64,000 bases of DNA from Rutstroemia sp. NJR-2017a BVV2. Taxonomy: Eukaryota > Ascomycota > Leotiomycetes > Helotiales > Rutstroemiaceae. This document shows positions 45,705 through 55,568 of this stretch, piece by piece. The notes under the pieces are model-generated. The model was given only the letters and a program-made list of their open reading frames with translations. It searched no databases and was not told the DNA's origin. How positions within the stretch are numbered: the stretch's first letter is position 1; every line of letters begins with the position of its first letter. A program made the position numbers and the translations under genes. The stretch spans positions 124,001 through 188,000 of the forward strand of contig NJPS01000056.1 in NCBI GenBank assembly GCA_002946415.1, in the 5' to 3' direction.

Positions 45705-48700
45705 TGCGCAGCCACCTATAAACTATCTGCAGATGTTACTTCATCACGGCCTCGTTCTTCGTCACAACCCCGCACAACTCCCGGTAACCCTCCCCATCGT
45801 ATATACCCCCGACCGCCCGTATACACCGGCACCCATCGTTCTCAATCAGGACCAACCGCTTCACCTTCTCCCACTCCTCCTCGCCCATCCGGAGATCATC
45901 CACCGCCTCGGCTAGTCCGGCTAATCCGGCCGCCTATATAACTATCTCCTTCCGTTACCCGACACTCAAGAGCCTATACTTCTTATATGGATACATTCCC
46001 AGCGATACGATACCTACAAAATACCAGTACTTCTCGCACAGTACTACCCCTAACGTCTTCTAGAACCGCAAACACCTTACACACTCATCCTTCTCCTCTT
46101 CCTTCTCCTCTTCCGTCTCCTCCTCTCTGACCCCCCCCCCCTCCTCCTCCTCTCCTACCTGCTTCAGCCCTTCTGTCTATATTGTGGGGCTTTAGTCACC
46201 CCTTTTTGGTCTAGCTCCAGCCACTAGGGCCTCGTTCTGTTATATAAGGAGGTGCTCTCCCCAGCTTAATTAAAGAAACTACTGACTGTTTTTACCACCT
46301 TTTTGACACCCTACGTTGAAGTGATCCTTTCGTACACCTAGATCTCCTGCCGCATATGCTATTGGGATGTATATATTCTCACTTTGAGCTTCTTACAATA
46401 TCGATTTTGCACGAGCTGGTAAATTTCTGTCGGGCAGTACACTAATCTAAATATATTGGGGTTAATTATTGATTCACAGATTAGTAGGAATCATATTGAC
46501 GAGATATTAGATCCGGTCAGGTATTTATAGTATTTCTATTGAACCTAATCTACTTATTATTTCACCCCTACCTGGATCCCAGTCCCAGATTTACCCCTCT
46601 TTATCACAATTCCTTCTTCCGCACCCCCTAACATTTAACACGAATCGTCACAAAGCAGGAGATTAAACAATTGAGTTCTGGCAATAGGGACTAAGTAATG
46701 CGATTACTATTTGAGTTGAGCACGAAGCTCTATATACTAAGGAAACTATCTGATTATATAGACATTCGTTCTTAGAAGCCCGAGGAGCCCTCAGGATCCT
46801 TCTGCTCCTCAGGATCACGTGACTCTCAATACGGGATTCTACTATGATTGACAGTTCAATCCCTGAGCGTAAGGTCCCTATAGTCATATGCTCCTAGCTG
46901 TTGTAACATTATATAATCTAACTCAAAATATCTCTCACGGTATATTGCGTCAAGCAACGGAACTTTCGATACCCATGAAGAGTTTGTGCACCGTTATTGG
47001 TATCGCAGCTATAGTCACCATCAGGGAACACAATGCAGTTACCATAAGTATTGCCGTCCACTGGAATATTGATTAGAAAATCCGGTAGAAAGAAGAAGAT
47101 TCTACAACAAAGGGGAAATTGAGAAATATCATTACTCACATCCGACCATAGAGAAGCCACGATCCTTATATAGAGCTGAAGTTGAAACGTCAATTCTACT
47201 ATTTTGTTTACTTGCCAAGGGTCTGCTTACTCCAATGCCAAACTTTGGGACCACTTGAAAAATTCATTTCCAGAATATCAATATTACCAGCGGGAGCTGT
47301 ATAGTCACAGCCACTTCCGGAGCAGCGAACTCCTTCTTTGTCCCCACTGACATCGCCGCTGCTCCACCAGATCGCTCCGTTAACTTGGTCGCAAGAAGGC
47401 TGCGCATCGAAGATTTGCCAACCCTATGTGATTGTCAGCATTTCTCGAGGTGATATAATCTTACGGAGGGAACTGTAGTGAAGAACTTACTCTTGAGTGG
47501 GATTCGAAGACTCGTTCGTGCGCGTCTACCATGTAAACATCAAAATTGGCAATGACTGGTGTCAAAAGGGCCGCAAAAGAGGCAAGTTTGACGATGGAGA
47601 GCTTCATAGTGTTCTTGGTGGCAAATCGAAAGCGAACTGAATTGGATAGAGCTTTAGAGAAATTCAATATTTAGAAGGTGTAGGTTTGTATGATCAAGAG
47701 AGAAGAAGCACATCCAATCTAGCTGGAAACACTGGCCGTTCTTATACCTGATTCTATTTTGATCTAGAATGTCCTTGATATTAAAGTAATAGTATGATAT
47801 GCAAATGACTAGCTATCTTCATTTAAATTCATTGTGCCAAGCAACGTTCCTGCACATTCGTTCACACCGAATATTGTATATATCAATTCCTTGAGTGCAT
47901 ATTGTACGTAAAATTGGCATACCAAATCCATGTAAAAGCTTTGGAGTTTTCAAAGACCTCTACTCCGATGTAACAAAATTTGTGTTAAAAATGCTGCAAC
48001 CATCGAAATTTTCGATGTTATTTTGATTTTAGACTAGAATTGTAATTCGATTCGATTTCAAGAAGAAGTATATTGCTGCCGTTTTGATATTGATTTTACA
48101 TGAAGCCAAAGTATGCCAGAGCTTCCAAGCATCCCGGATGAGTGGATCATAATTAAAAGCGGGGTTTAATTATTGCTAAGTATACCCTTACTGGAAGATA
48201 TCAGCTAGGCTTGGTTTCCTATCAGAGAATCCACTCAAGGATAAGCCTATTATAATTGACACCATTCCCACTTTTCAATACAGCGGCAGAACTGAACTTA
48301 GATTATCTTACGTACTAAACTAAATGTTTAGAAGCATTATACTATAGGAAGTAGATAAGCAGTGATCTAGTAACAGAGACTGCTAGTAACCACTTGTACA
48401 AAATATCTGTGGAACCTAGTAACGTGCTAACCAACTGAAGAGCGGAGACCTCAGTATCAAGACACTAGGTAGAAACGAGGCAGAGGTATTGAGATAATTT
48501 GCAAACGACTGGATGAGCCGGATCGGAAGAGGTGTATCAATACGGCTCCCTATATATGGTGTACTTGTGTATAGGATCAGGATAAGTTCGATGGATATAG
48601 AGTGTGAGTCGACCTACCCTTTTCATCGACGTACTCAATGGAGGTGCATATGCTGAACAGTGGGTTGGTTTTGACAGATTTTCTCATTATGGGCATAAGG

Positions 48701-48782
48701 CCCTTACTATAGTCAGTATCGGGATTTATCCGATGTACGACTAAATTACACAGGTCCCCGAATTGCACTGATTGAACTGACA
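45705..48782. mobile_element. Inserted segment of 3.08 kb inside the SDR gene
   Basis: This DNA separates the two halves of the SDR pseudogene and is bounded by the 39-bp direct repeats. From the left it contains about 600 bp that look like a retroelement fragment: CT-rich tracts (46080-46160), then a stretch at 46180-46320 with an LTR-like layout (TATATAAGG promoter motif and a following TTAATTAAAG leader). Then comes AT-rich filler, the intact secreted-protein gene at 46918-47607, and 1.1 kb of AT-rich DNA without a gene. No transposase or recombinase is visible. It could be an ectopic duplication or capture event, or a composite insertion; I cannot tell which. Confidence 0.7.
46918..47607 (-). 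CDS. Small secreted cysteine-rich protein, 162 aa
   Basis: Four exons on the minus strand: 47607-47491, 47423-47231, 47175-47140 and 47060-46918 (introns 67, 55 and 79 bp, all GT-AG). The joined frame is open to a TAG stop. MKLSIVKLASFAALLTPVIA is a signal peptide, and cleavage before NFDVYMVD looks natural. The mature protein has six cysteines (SCDQ, VRCSGSGC, GNCIVF, YSCD, FRCLT), enough for three disulfides, and motifs SGDVSGDKEGVRC and NTYGNCIVFPDGDYSC. I recall similar uncharacterised secreted proteins in ascomycetes; the function is unknown. Size, signal peptide and Cys content fit an effector-like protein, which is inference. The gene looks intact although it sits inside an insertion in a dead gene. 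Confidence 0.82.
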
Positions 48783-48821
48783 GGGCCTCTAGGTATCCGC
48801 ATCAATCTCGTGTGCCCCAGC
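48783..48821 (+). repeat. 39-bp direct repeat, right copy
   Basis: Identical to 45666-45704 and read on directly into the C-terminal half of the SDR. Recombination between the copies would remove the insert and rejoin the SDR frame exactly. Confidence 0.93.
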
Positions 48822-49019
48822 CCTATGCTTACCGAAGAATGCAGGCGAGCTCCACCAACTACAGACTTCATCAAGGGCGCTGTTCCTGCTGGTAGAGCCG
48901 CTGAGACTGGGGAAGTAGCTGAAAGCATTAGTTACCTTTGTAGTTCTGCAGCGACCTACGTCAACGGAGTGGGATTGCTCATTGACGCTGGTCTTACATT
49001 GACTCTACATCTGGGATAA

Positions 49020-49312
49020 ATGACTGGAAGGGTTGGCAGCGGTAGCTTGTTTCTGACGATTATCTGAAAGTCTTTGCTATTTTAAAATTCACATGAAGCT
49101 ACGTATAAAAATACAGGAGTTGTAATTGACTCGCAAATCACAAATTGACTCAAAAGTAAGGTGTATCTAGACTATGCCGCAGGTACCACAAAACCAGTGA
49201 TTTATGATTATGCAGTATATTCCTCTCTATAAGCAAGTATCTCATATACTACATGCAAGGGTCGAGCCACCTGGGTGGAAAATTATACTCCATGGAAGAT
49301 GAGTAGAAGTTC
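49020..49312. other. Intergenic
   Basis: AT-rich sequence between the SDR pseudogene and the hAT-like element. Nothing is supportable here. Confidence 0.55.
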
Positions 49313-49836
49313 TAGGCTGCGCAAACAGAGCTCCATGGTACTACCACTTAGGTTCAAGGGGATCTGCGGATTAATCCGTACCAGAGCGGATTTTGGCGAT
49401 TTCTAAGTAATACTACTGCAGATAATCCGCAGAGATCTATAGTAGCTCCTGAAATCCGGCGGATATCTGTGAATCCACTGGTTTTCCAGGAGTTCTAGGT
49501 AAAAGTAGAGATTTGATAGTCTAAAAAAAGTATATCCTCAAGATTTAAGCCTCAAACTTAAGGTTTTATACTAACCCTTATACTAATTATAAAAGTTATA
49601 TAGCTACTTATATATTTTTATATATTTCTATATATTTTATATACAGATTTCCAGGATTTCTAATAATCTACAGATTTCCAGATAGTAACTAGATAATCCG
49701 CAGATTATCTGTTTTAGGCTGGAGCGGATTACCTTCCAAACAGAACTCTAACCGAGTACAAAAGTAAGGGGTGCCCCTCTGCGGAGCAGAGCAGATCAGG
49801 ATATCCGAACGGAGCGGATTATTTGTGCGTAGCCTA
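49313..49836. mobile_element. hAT-like MITE or deletion derivative, about 524 bp
   Basis: The left end TAGGCTGCGCA and the right end (complement TAGGCTACGCA, finishing at 49836) are inverted, and the core is shared with the element at 26378-26604. Many copies of GCGGAT/ATCCGC are spread near both ends as subterminal repeats, while the centre (49520-49660) is almost pure A/T with TATATA runs. No ORF. The flanking octamers are only partly alike, so a target duplication is not clear. Confidence 0.6.
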
Positions 49837-50880
49837 AGTAGAACGGATGTGGGTTGTGGTTGAATCGAACTGCATGACTTATTGCGCCATCACCACGATG
49901 CACTTCAAATAGACACTTTCATGGTTAATCGTTCTTAGCATTTGATCAAAGTATTCCATGATAATAGAAGCTGAAAGCGTACTTTCTCCTGGTGAGATAG
50001 TGTAGAACAAGACCGTTTCACTATTTTGCCTCATGCTTCAATGCAGCTTCATGTCAGCGTCTTTCTCCAATGGCACTACAGTGGCAGTTTCGTCATAACC
50101 AATGTTACTGATACATATCATCGGGACAAATTGGAGCCCAGAATCATCATTACCACAACCTGTGGGTCGTTTCATGGTTCAATAGAAACTCCATCTCGGA
50201 CACTTCCGAAGTCGTCATCACTGCATGCATGCAGAGGCGTGCTGGATAGACGTATGATTTCAGCAGCGGTATGTTACTCTGCCAAGTAAAAGGTCAGAAA
50301 AGTATATGTGATTGGTTATCGATACAATTATGCTTTTGTGCAATTCGTGTGTCGTCATCGGCTGCCAGTGCTGGAGCGTCTGACCTACCTCACGTGCTTT
50401 AGTTGCAGAACGAAACCTCCCTAGTCATTCAGTAATGAAAGAGACAAACTGTTTCAAATCATTCATTTAGGTATAATTATGAGAATTACACACATCTCTG
50501 TAGTTATGGGCCAGGTTTCCCAGCCAGCCATGGTGCATAGTGTTTTCGTACACGGTACGGTACGCCCACGGTATGTACACGCGTCAGCCGCAGCCGCAAA
50601 TGCAGGCAACCAAGCCTTACCAGAATCATTTTTGGGACCCGAAATTCGATTGGTAATTAGCAATTAGTCGTTCAATATAACTCCAAGAGGTCATGCAGTT
50701 CAGCTCTACCGTCATTGGTGTCTAACTACGATGACCTCATCTCTCTGTGCTGCTTCTTCACCACAGGATATGTTAAAAGAACCTGATCTCACTACAGAAT
50801 AAAGCAGCAGAATCGCATTTTTGAAAGAACACCAGCAATATCGAGTAAAAAAACCATCAAACTAAATCAGAATCCTAAAC
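49837..50880. other. Intergenic, upstream of RTC3
   Basis: About 1 kb without a supportable gene; ORFs at 50026 and 50463 have no domain. The last 200 bp are the RTC3 promoter. Confidence 0.5.
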
Positions 50881-51351
50881 ATGACGCGCGGCAATACCCA
50901 AGAAATAAAAGTCCACTACCGTGGCCAAAACGTCCACGACGATTTTCTGGTCTATGTGACCGACGCTGATCTCCTCGTGAACTGGAGAAAGGACAAGACC
51001 ATTCCAATGGCAGAGGTAATTGACAGTTACAAGGTTTTTGTAACACACAAGTGAGGTTCCTGATCACACAATCGATTGGAAATTACCTAATTGGTAAACA
51101 GGCAAGGCGCACAGGGTATATATGACCATGCATCGAACGCTGAGCTGGATAGTGAGTTTGGCACGCATAGAATCGAAGATGTCGCAGAGAAGATACTCCA
51201 AGATGGCTCAATCGTTCAGAATAAGGTAAGTATTGACTTCCCTGAGCAGAAAGCCAAGTTAGTTAACATTGCCTAGTCTTCAAGCAAGGAGGGAGATAGA
51301 AACCCAACGAACGGGCCGGGAATCAGTAGCAATAGCGGAGTCCATCAGTAG
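50881..51351 (+). CDS. RTC3: Rtc3-type SBDS N-terminal domain protein, 122 aa
   Basis: Exons 50881-51050, 51102-51225 and 51277-51351 (two 51-bp introns). The protein is a single SBDS N-terminal (FYSH) domain: MTRGNTQEIKVHYRGQN start, NWRKDKTIPMAEVIDSYKVF middle, THKQGAQG loop and SEFGTHRIEDVAEKILQDG helix. A short disordered tail (NPTNGPGISSNSG) follows. Yeast Rtc3 (YHR087W) is a stand-alone homolog of this domain of the ribosome-maturation protein SBDS, implicated in RNA metabolism and stress. Length and architecture fit exactly. It is convergent with the hydantoinase gene. Confidence 0.92.
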
Positions 51352-51738
51352 GGCATTTGTACTTTCCCATGGGAACAGAGTAGCAGCAAAAGAGGCCGCT
51401 GTCCATCTGTTCCAAATTGAATTTAACTACAAATAAAGAATCAACTGCTCCTAAAAATGAAAGTCTCCCCACCCTCTGTACATGGAACTTGAAGCTCGGC
51501 ATATTTCCGCGAGTTGTTACTCTCTTCTCATAATTGACAGCTTACTGAGGTTCGAGATTAATGATTAATTTGGTTGGTGAATCTATATCAGGACATTCAT
51601 TCATGCAAAAGAATAGTTTCATGCAGGAATTTAATTTCAGCACGGTCTGCTTACCACTAATACTAGAGAACCTGGTGTAGACATACGCAGTGTAGTGCCG
51701 TCTCGACCCTCTAATTGACATGCCCTATCATCAATCTT
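51352..51738. other. Intergenic, convergent 3' ends
   Basis: 387 bp between the stop codons of RTC3 and the hydantoinase gene. I see nothing besides terminator-type AT-rich sequence. Confidence 0.55.
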
Positions 51739-54700
51739 CTATTTGAATTCTTCGAGGACACTTTTCGGCTTTTCGTACTTTCCAGTACTGTGCCATTTCA
51801 TATCCAGCCCGAAGTACTCCGGGCCGCCAATTTTCAATCCTCTCTCATCTCCTGTCCACAATGGATGCCCCGGCATGCTGATCACTGTGACTTTTAGTCC
51901 ATATCTCAACTCTTGGGACCCGATCGCTTCCCCATCCTCGCCAAGGACTGAAATGAGATCAGGCACAGTACATAGAACCTCTGATTCATGTTTGTTCTCG
52001 GCATCCGTATACGCAGCATACAGGAACTCATTCTGGAACGGGATGATAAGATGTCTCTTCTCTGTGGAAGTATCTCCAGTTTCGAGCTCGTCCTCAGCCA
52101 AGGGTGCAATCAAGCAGCGCCCCACCGTGTAGCCACCCTTGCTTACGTCTCTGTTCACATCTATTATCTTGCCACTGAAGAGAACTCGACCCGGCATCAC
52201 ATCAAACTTAAATTGTTAGCAAATTTCAGCATAGGAGTAAAAATCCAAAGGCTTACAATAGCGTCCACAAAGCTTGTCTTGGATTCCCTAGCCATGTGTA
52301 CTGCCCTTCCGAGATACCACGATTGAGATACGGTATTAGGAACTGCAAACTCCTTTATTACCGAACCACGCAGCGGGCGAGCTACAATTGACGTTTTCAG
52401 GCCGAGCTCAATGCATGTTGCTCGCAGCATCTTCTCCAAGCGAGCATTGGATTCCGCGTGCTAGCAACATTAGCCGGAAAAGTCTCGCAACAGAATTGTG
52501 TCCCTACCATTATTACTGAGACATTACCTTTTGCATCGGCCATTGCGCATGGGGCTATGGGATGCCCATACACGTAAGGAGTCCCTGAGATAGTGTCAGC
52601 TAGCCCTAGACACTTCGATCATTCAAGCATACCATGCTCCATGGATGGATAAGCTCTCCCCATCATATCTGCATCTATGGTCGGCCTGTCATAATGCACG
52701 CTCGTTGGAAAGGTCGCAAGACTTTTTGGTTAGCAAAAATTATTCTTCCGGCAGGGTTTGTAGAGGTAGAATTACCCATTTCCACCACCAATTTCATCCG
52801 CAAGCAGCGCTTGAAAGTCTTGGATCCCAAGTATCTTATTGAGCGCATCGATAGCGGTAGGAATCTCGGTTCCTGCAGAAGTCCTCTCACCGCTAACACT
52901 CGGTGCACCGTACCAAGAGCCAAAACATACCAGATCATCATCTTTCAATGATTCCGGAGATATGACCCTCATCCTGCCCTTCCCGCCTTTTCTCAATGCA
53001 CCTAAAGCAACTAGATATGCTAGGTAGCTTGGTCCGCCACCACCGGTACCTAATATACCTGTGCCGCAAGCGATGAACTGGAGGTCGACTTCAGATAAGT
53101 ACCAAATGCCATCTCGGACGTCTGGTCGGTAAGTGGGGATGTGTATGTCTAGACATGGCATTGTAGATGTTCTGTGGCTGTTGGGATCGACAGCTTTCTT
53201 TTCCTCTTCCCAATCGTCTTCGGAATTCTCGTCAAACATCATCGTTGAGCCCTTCGATATTCCAGTTTCGGGCGCTTGCAACTTGCCGATCGCCTTCACC
53301 TTGATGCGAGTAGCTTTGTTCGAAACATATTGCAGAGGTATTTTTTCGATCGCTACGATCCTCACGTTCTCTGGGTCAGCGCCCCTTGCAATGGCAGTAT
53401 CGATGGCAACCTTGGACGCAGACTTAACCACGTCTCGCTCGTCCTTGCCATCCAGAATCTCAATGAGATCAATTTCACCTGCGACTTTTGCAATAGCCGC
53501 ACCCACGGCATTTGCGGAGTCGTGATGTGGGGGTATGGTACACGTAACACCATCCAGCTCATCCATGTAGATGATTGACCCTCCACCAACAAGCAATACG
53601 GCGACTGGAGCAGAAGATACCTTCATTTTCTCGATTGCTCGCTGCAGTAATGTCCTGATGCTCTTGCGAGCTCCATTACGAACATTCTGGGAAATCTTCG
53701 ACGCAAAGTCACTGTTTCCAATTATCCCTCCCCCTGATGCAACTACAATGTCTGTGGCTGTCACAACATCACCACCAAATACCAAGGCCTTCCTTGTCAA
53801 ATGATGACCCACAGAGTCCGGGCCAACTGTGACCTCACCATCCTCTCTTACACCAACCCGGCTGCCACCGCCAAGCCCAATAGACAAGACATCAGGCATG
53901 GAGAAGGCGGTTCTGACTCCACCGACTTCAACAAAGTTTGGTGCCTGTCTGGGGAATCCCGATGGTAGAAGGGCACAGATATCCGTAGTTGTCCCGCCAA
54001 TATCCACAACCAATATTTGGGACGTTGGTGACGCATCAGTGCCAGACCCAGCTTTATCCAGACCAGCAAGGAATGCTGCTCCGGTCATGCTGTTTGTGGG
54101 TCCACTTGCAAAAGTCTTGATTGGCAATTTGGCAGCTTCATCTGCTCCAGTGACTGTTCCATCGTTCTGGGTTAGATACAGAGTACAAGAAAGTTCCAGC
54201 TTACTGATCGCCTTCTTAAAACCATTGACCGTTGTCTTCGCGACCGCTAAAATGGACGCGTTGAGAATAGTAGCGTTTTCACGCTCTAGTAATCCAACTC
54301 CACCAATGGTGTGCGAGCATACAATGTCCAGATTAGGGCAATGTCTGAGCATTACCTCCTTGCATTTCTCCTCATGAATTCCAGCATGATCGAGGGGGGA
54401 GAATACACCGACAAGTGCTACTTTCGATATACCCTGTCTACCGATATCTATTGCAGTTTCCTCGATCTGTTTTGGGTTGAGAGGCATAATCTCCCTCCCG
54501 TCAATCTCAAGTCCTCCATCAAGGAAATAAACTGGCCCGTGCATGATCTTCTTCAGACCCAGTGGGTAATCAGAAAATGGAGGGATCTCCCGTGTTGACG
54601 GACCGCAAAGTCGGACAACAGCAACTTTACTTAGACGTCTCGCATCTGCTTCAACGACAGCATTGACAAAGTGGGTGGTGCCAATTGTGACGCTGGCCAC

Positions 54701-54889
54701 TTGCTCCTTCGCAACCTTGGATTTGGAGAGAACGTCCTCGACGACGGAAACAATTCCGCTGGTAATGTCTACTGTCGTGGGTCGTTTGCTAGAGCAGATG
54801 ACGCCCCGAGTTGGTGTATCAAGTTGCTGGATGTTTAGTATTGCGCAGTCTGTGTTTGTGCCACCGACGTCGACTCCGATTCGGAACAT
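51739..54889 (-). CDS. Hydantoinase/oxoprolinase-DUF917 fusion, 983 aa
   Basis: Five exons on the minus strand: 54889-52776, 52721-52633, 52584-52508, 52460-52257 and 52206-51739 (introns 54, 48, 47 and 50 bp). The start is MFRIGVDVGGTNTD, since the upstream frame lacks an ATG. Order: Hydant_A N-terminal ATPase-type domain (DVGGTNTD, IGTTHFVNAVV), HyuA domain (FASGPTNSMTGAAFL, VVDIGGTTTDICALLPSG, GLGGGSRVG), then from about residue 610 the DUF917 domain (GTGILGTGGGGPSY, ADEIGGGNGL, DADMMGRAYPSMEHG, MPGRVLFSGKI). The last 260 residues need all four splices, and every join restores a family motif. The family hydrolyses hydantoins or oxoproline with ATP; substrate is unknown. It is divergent from an NCS1 permease, which suggests uptake plus hydrolysis of one cyclic ureide or base-like compound. 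Confidence 0.92.
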
Positions 54890-55568
54890 TTTGAAAGAAT
54901 TGGGTTGTAATCTGGAAGATGACAATGATAAGAGTTCACACAAGGTTTGAGTCTTTTTGCAGTACTTACGGAGATTTCTACACTCTTTTTCGGAAAGTTG
55001 ATGAGTGGATGATATGCGTCTTCAAATAGAGAGGCCACGCAACTAAAAGAAGGTAAAAAGGAAGGTAAAAAGTCTCATCGGGCAGATTCCGGAGCGAAGA
55101 CGGAATAAAAAATTGTAATGTGCACCGAAAATGATTATAATTGATCACTCCGGAATATTTGAACTCAGATACAAATAATGGTACTATGGTAATCGTCGGA
55201 CTTCGCTTAGTCCTCCTACGGAAGGCGTTGCCTCCTAGGACGCGAAGCGTTTCGTAGGAGGACTAAGCGAAGTCCGACGATTACTATGAAGGTGTACTGC
55301 CGACATCTTCGGGAATAAACCTAGCGTCCATACTTGGTATTTCGTCAGCTTATCTCGACCCATGTTATTGTTCTTGTCTCGTTATCAACAATACCCCTCA
55401 ATATGCCGTGTAACACCACGTCTAAAGTGGGATGATGCCGGACGGGTTCGAATTGCCAATTTGGCACTAATCAACCTTATAGCACTAAGGTGTTCTTAGA
55501 ACATGATAAGGAAGGAGGTGGGACATTGGACCTTTCCTCGTGCAACACACTTCCTTCATTATTCTTGT
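54890..55568. promoter_or_regulatory. Shared promoter of the hydantoinase and permease genes
   Basis: 679 bp separate the two divergent start codons. The region contains the foldback element at 55189-55284, roughly in the middle. Joint regulation of the pair is plausible from the arrangement. Confidence 0.5.
55189..55284. repeat. Near-perfect foldback (hairpin) element, 96 bp
   Basis: A 32-bp arm (55189-55220, starting GTAATCGTCGG) is repeated without mismatch as its reverse complement at 55253-55284, around a 32-bp loop. TATG flanks both sides directly (55185-55188 and 55285-55288), like a 4-bp target duplication. This looks like a tiny MITE or foldback transposon. Confidence 0.85.

Larger units (their letters stand above)
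44889..49019 (+). pseudogene. SDR pseudogene split by a 3.1-kb insertion
   Basis: The N-terminal part runs 44889-45704 and the C-terminal part 48783-49019. Exon 1 (MGAIRLEGGVAVIT) is followed by an intron. The next exon should carry the TGxxxGIG loop, but the reading frame is off by one (AGC TCT AG-ATT GGC), as if one base were lost. Further on the text is clearly SDR (GRIDYLVNSAG, GGGSIVNVGSALSFGA, YVASKHALLGITK). A TAG (45421-45423) replaces one codon between AVCK and MESQEP. At LGIRINLVCPS the gene stops matching, and the rest (PMLTEECRRAPPT ... NGVGLLIDAG) resumes at 48822 after a second copy of that same stretch. There are three independent lesions, so this is not functional. Confidence 0.88.

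Noticed and set aside
46080..46160. Polypyrimidine run as a coding low-complexity protein
   Set aside because: All frames lack a domain and the tract includes a long C homopolymer; it is better explained as retroelement or simple-sequence DNA.
45705..48782. Starship-type giant mobile element as an explanation of the insertion
   Set aside because: No DUF3435 tyrosine recombinase, the size is far too small, and the 39-bp repeats are not the short target duplications of those elements.
53829..54377. 182-aa plus-strand ORF within the hydantoinase
   Set aside because: Shadow of a conserved coding exon; the minus-strand protein has clear family motifs.
55440..55465. GGTTCGAATTGCC resembling a tRNA T-arm
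   Set aside because: No matching upstream D-arm/A box and no cloverleaf; it is in the permease promoter region.
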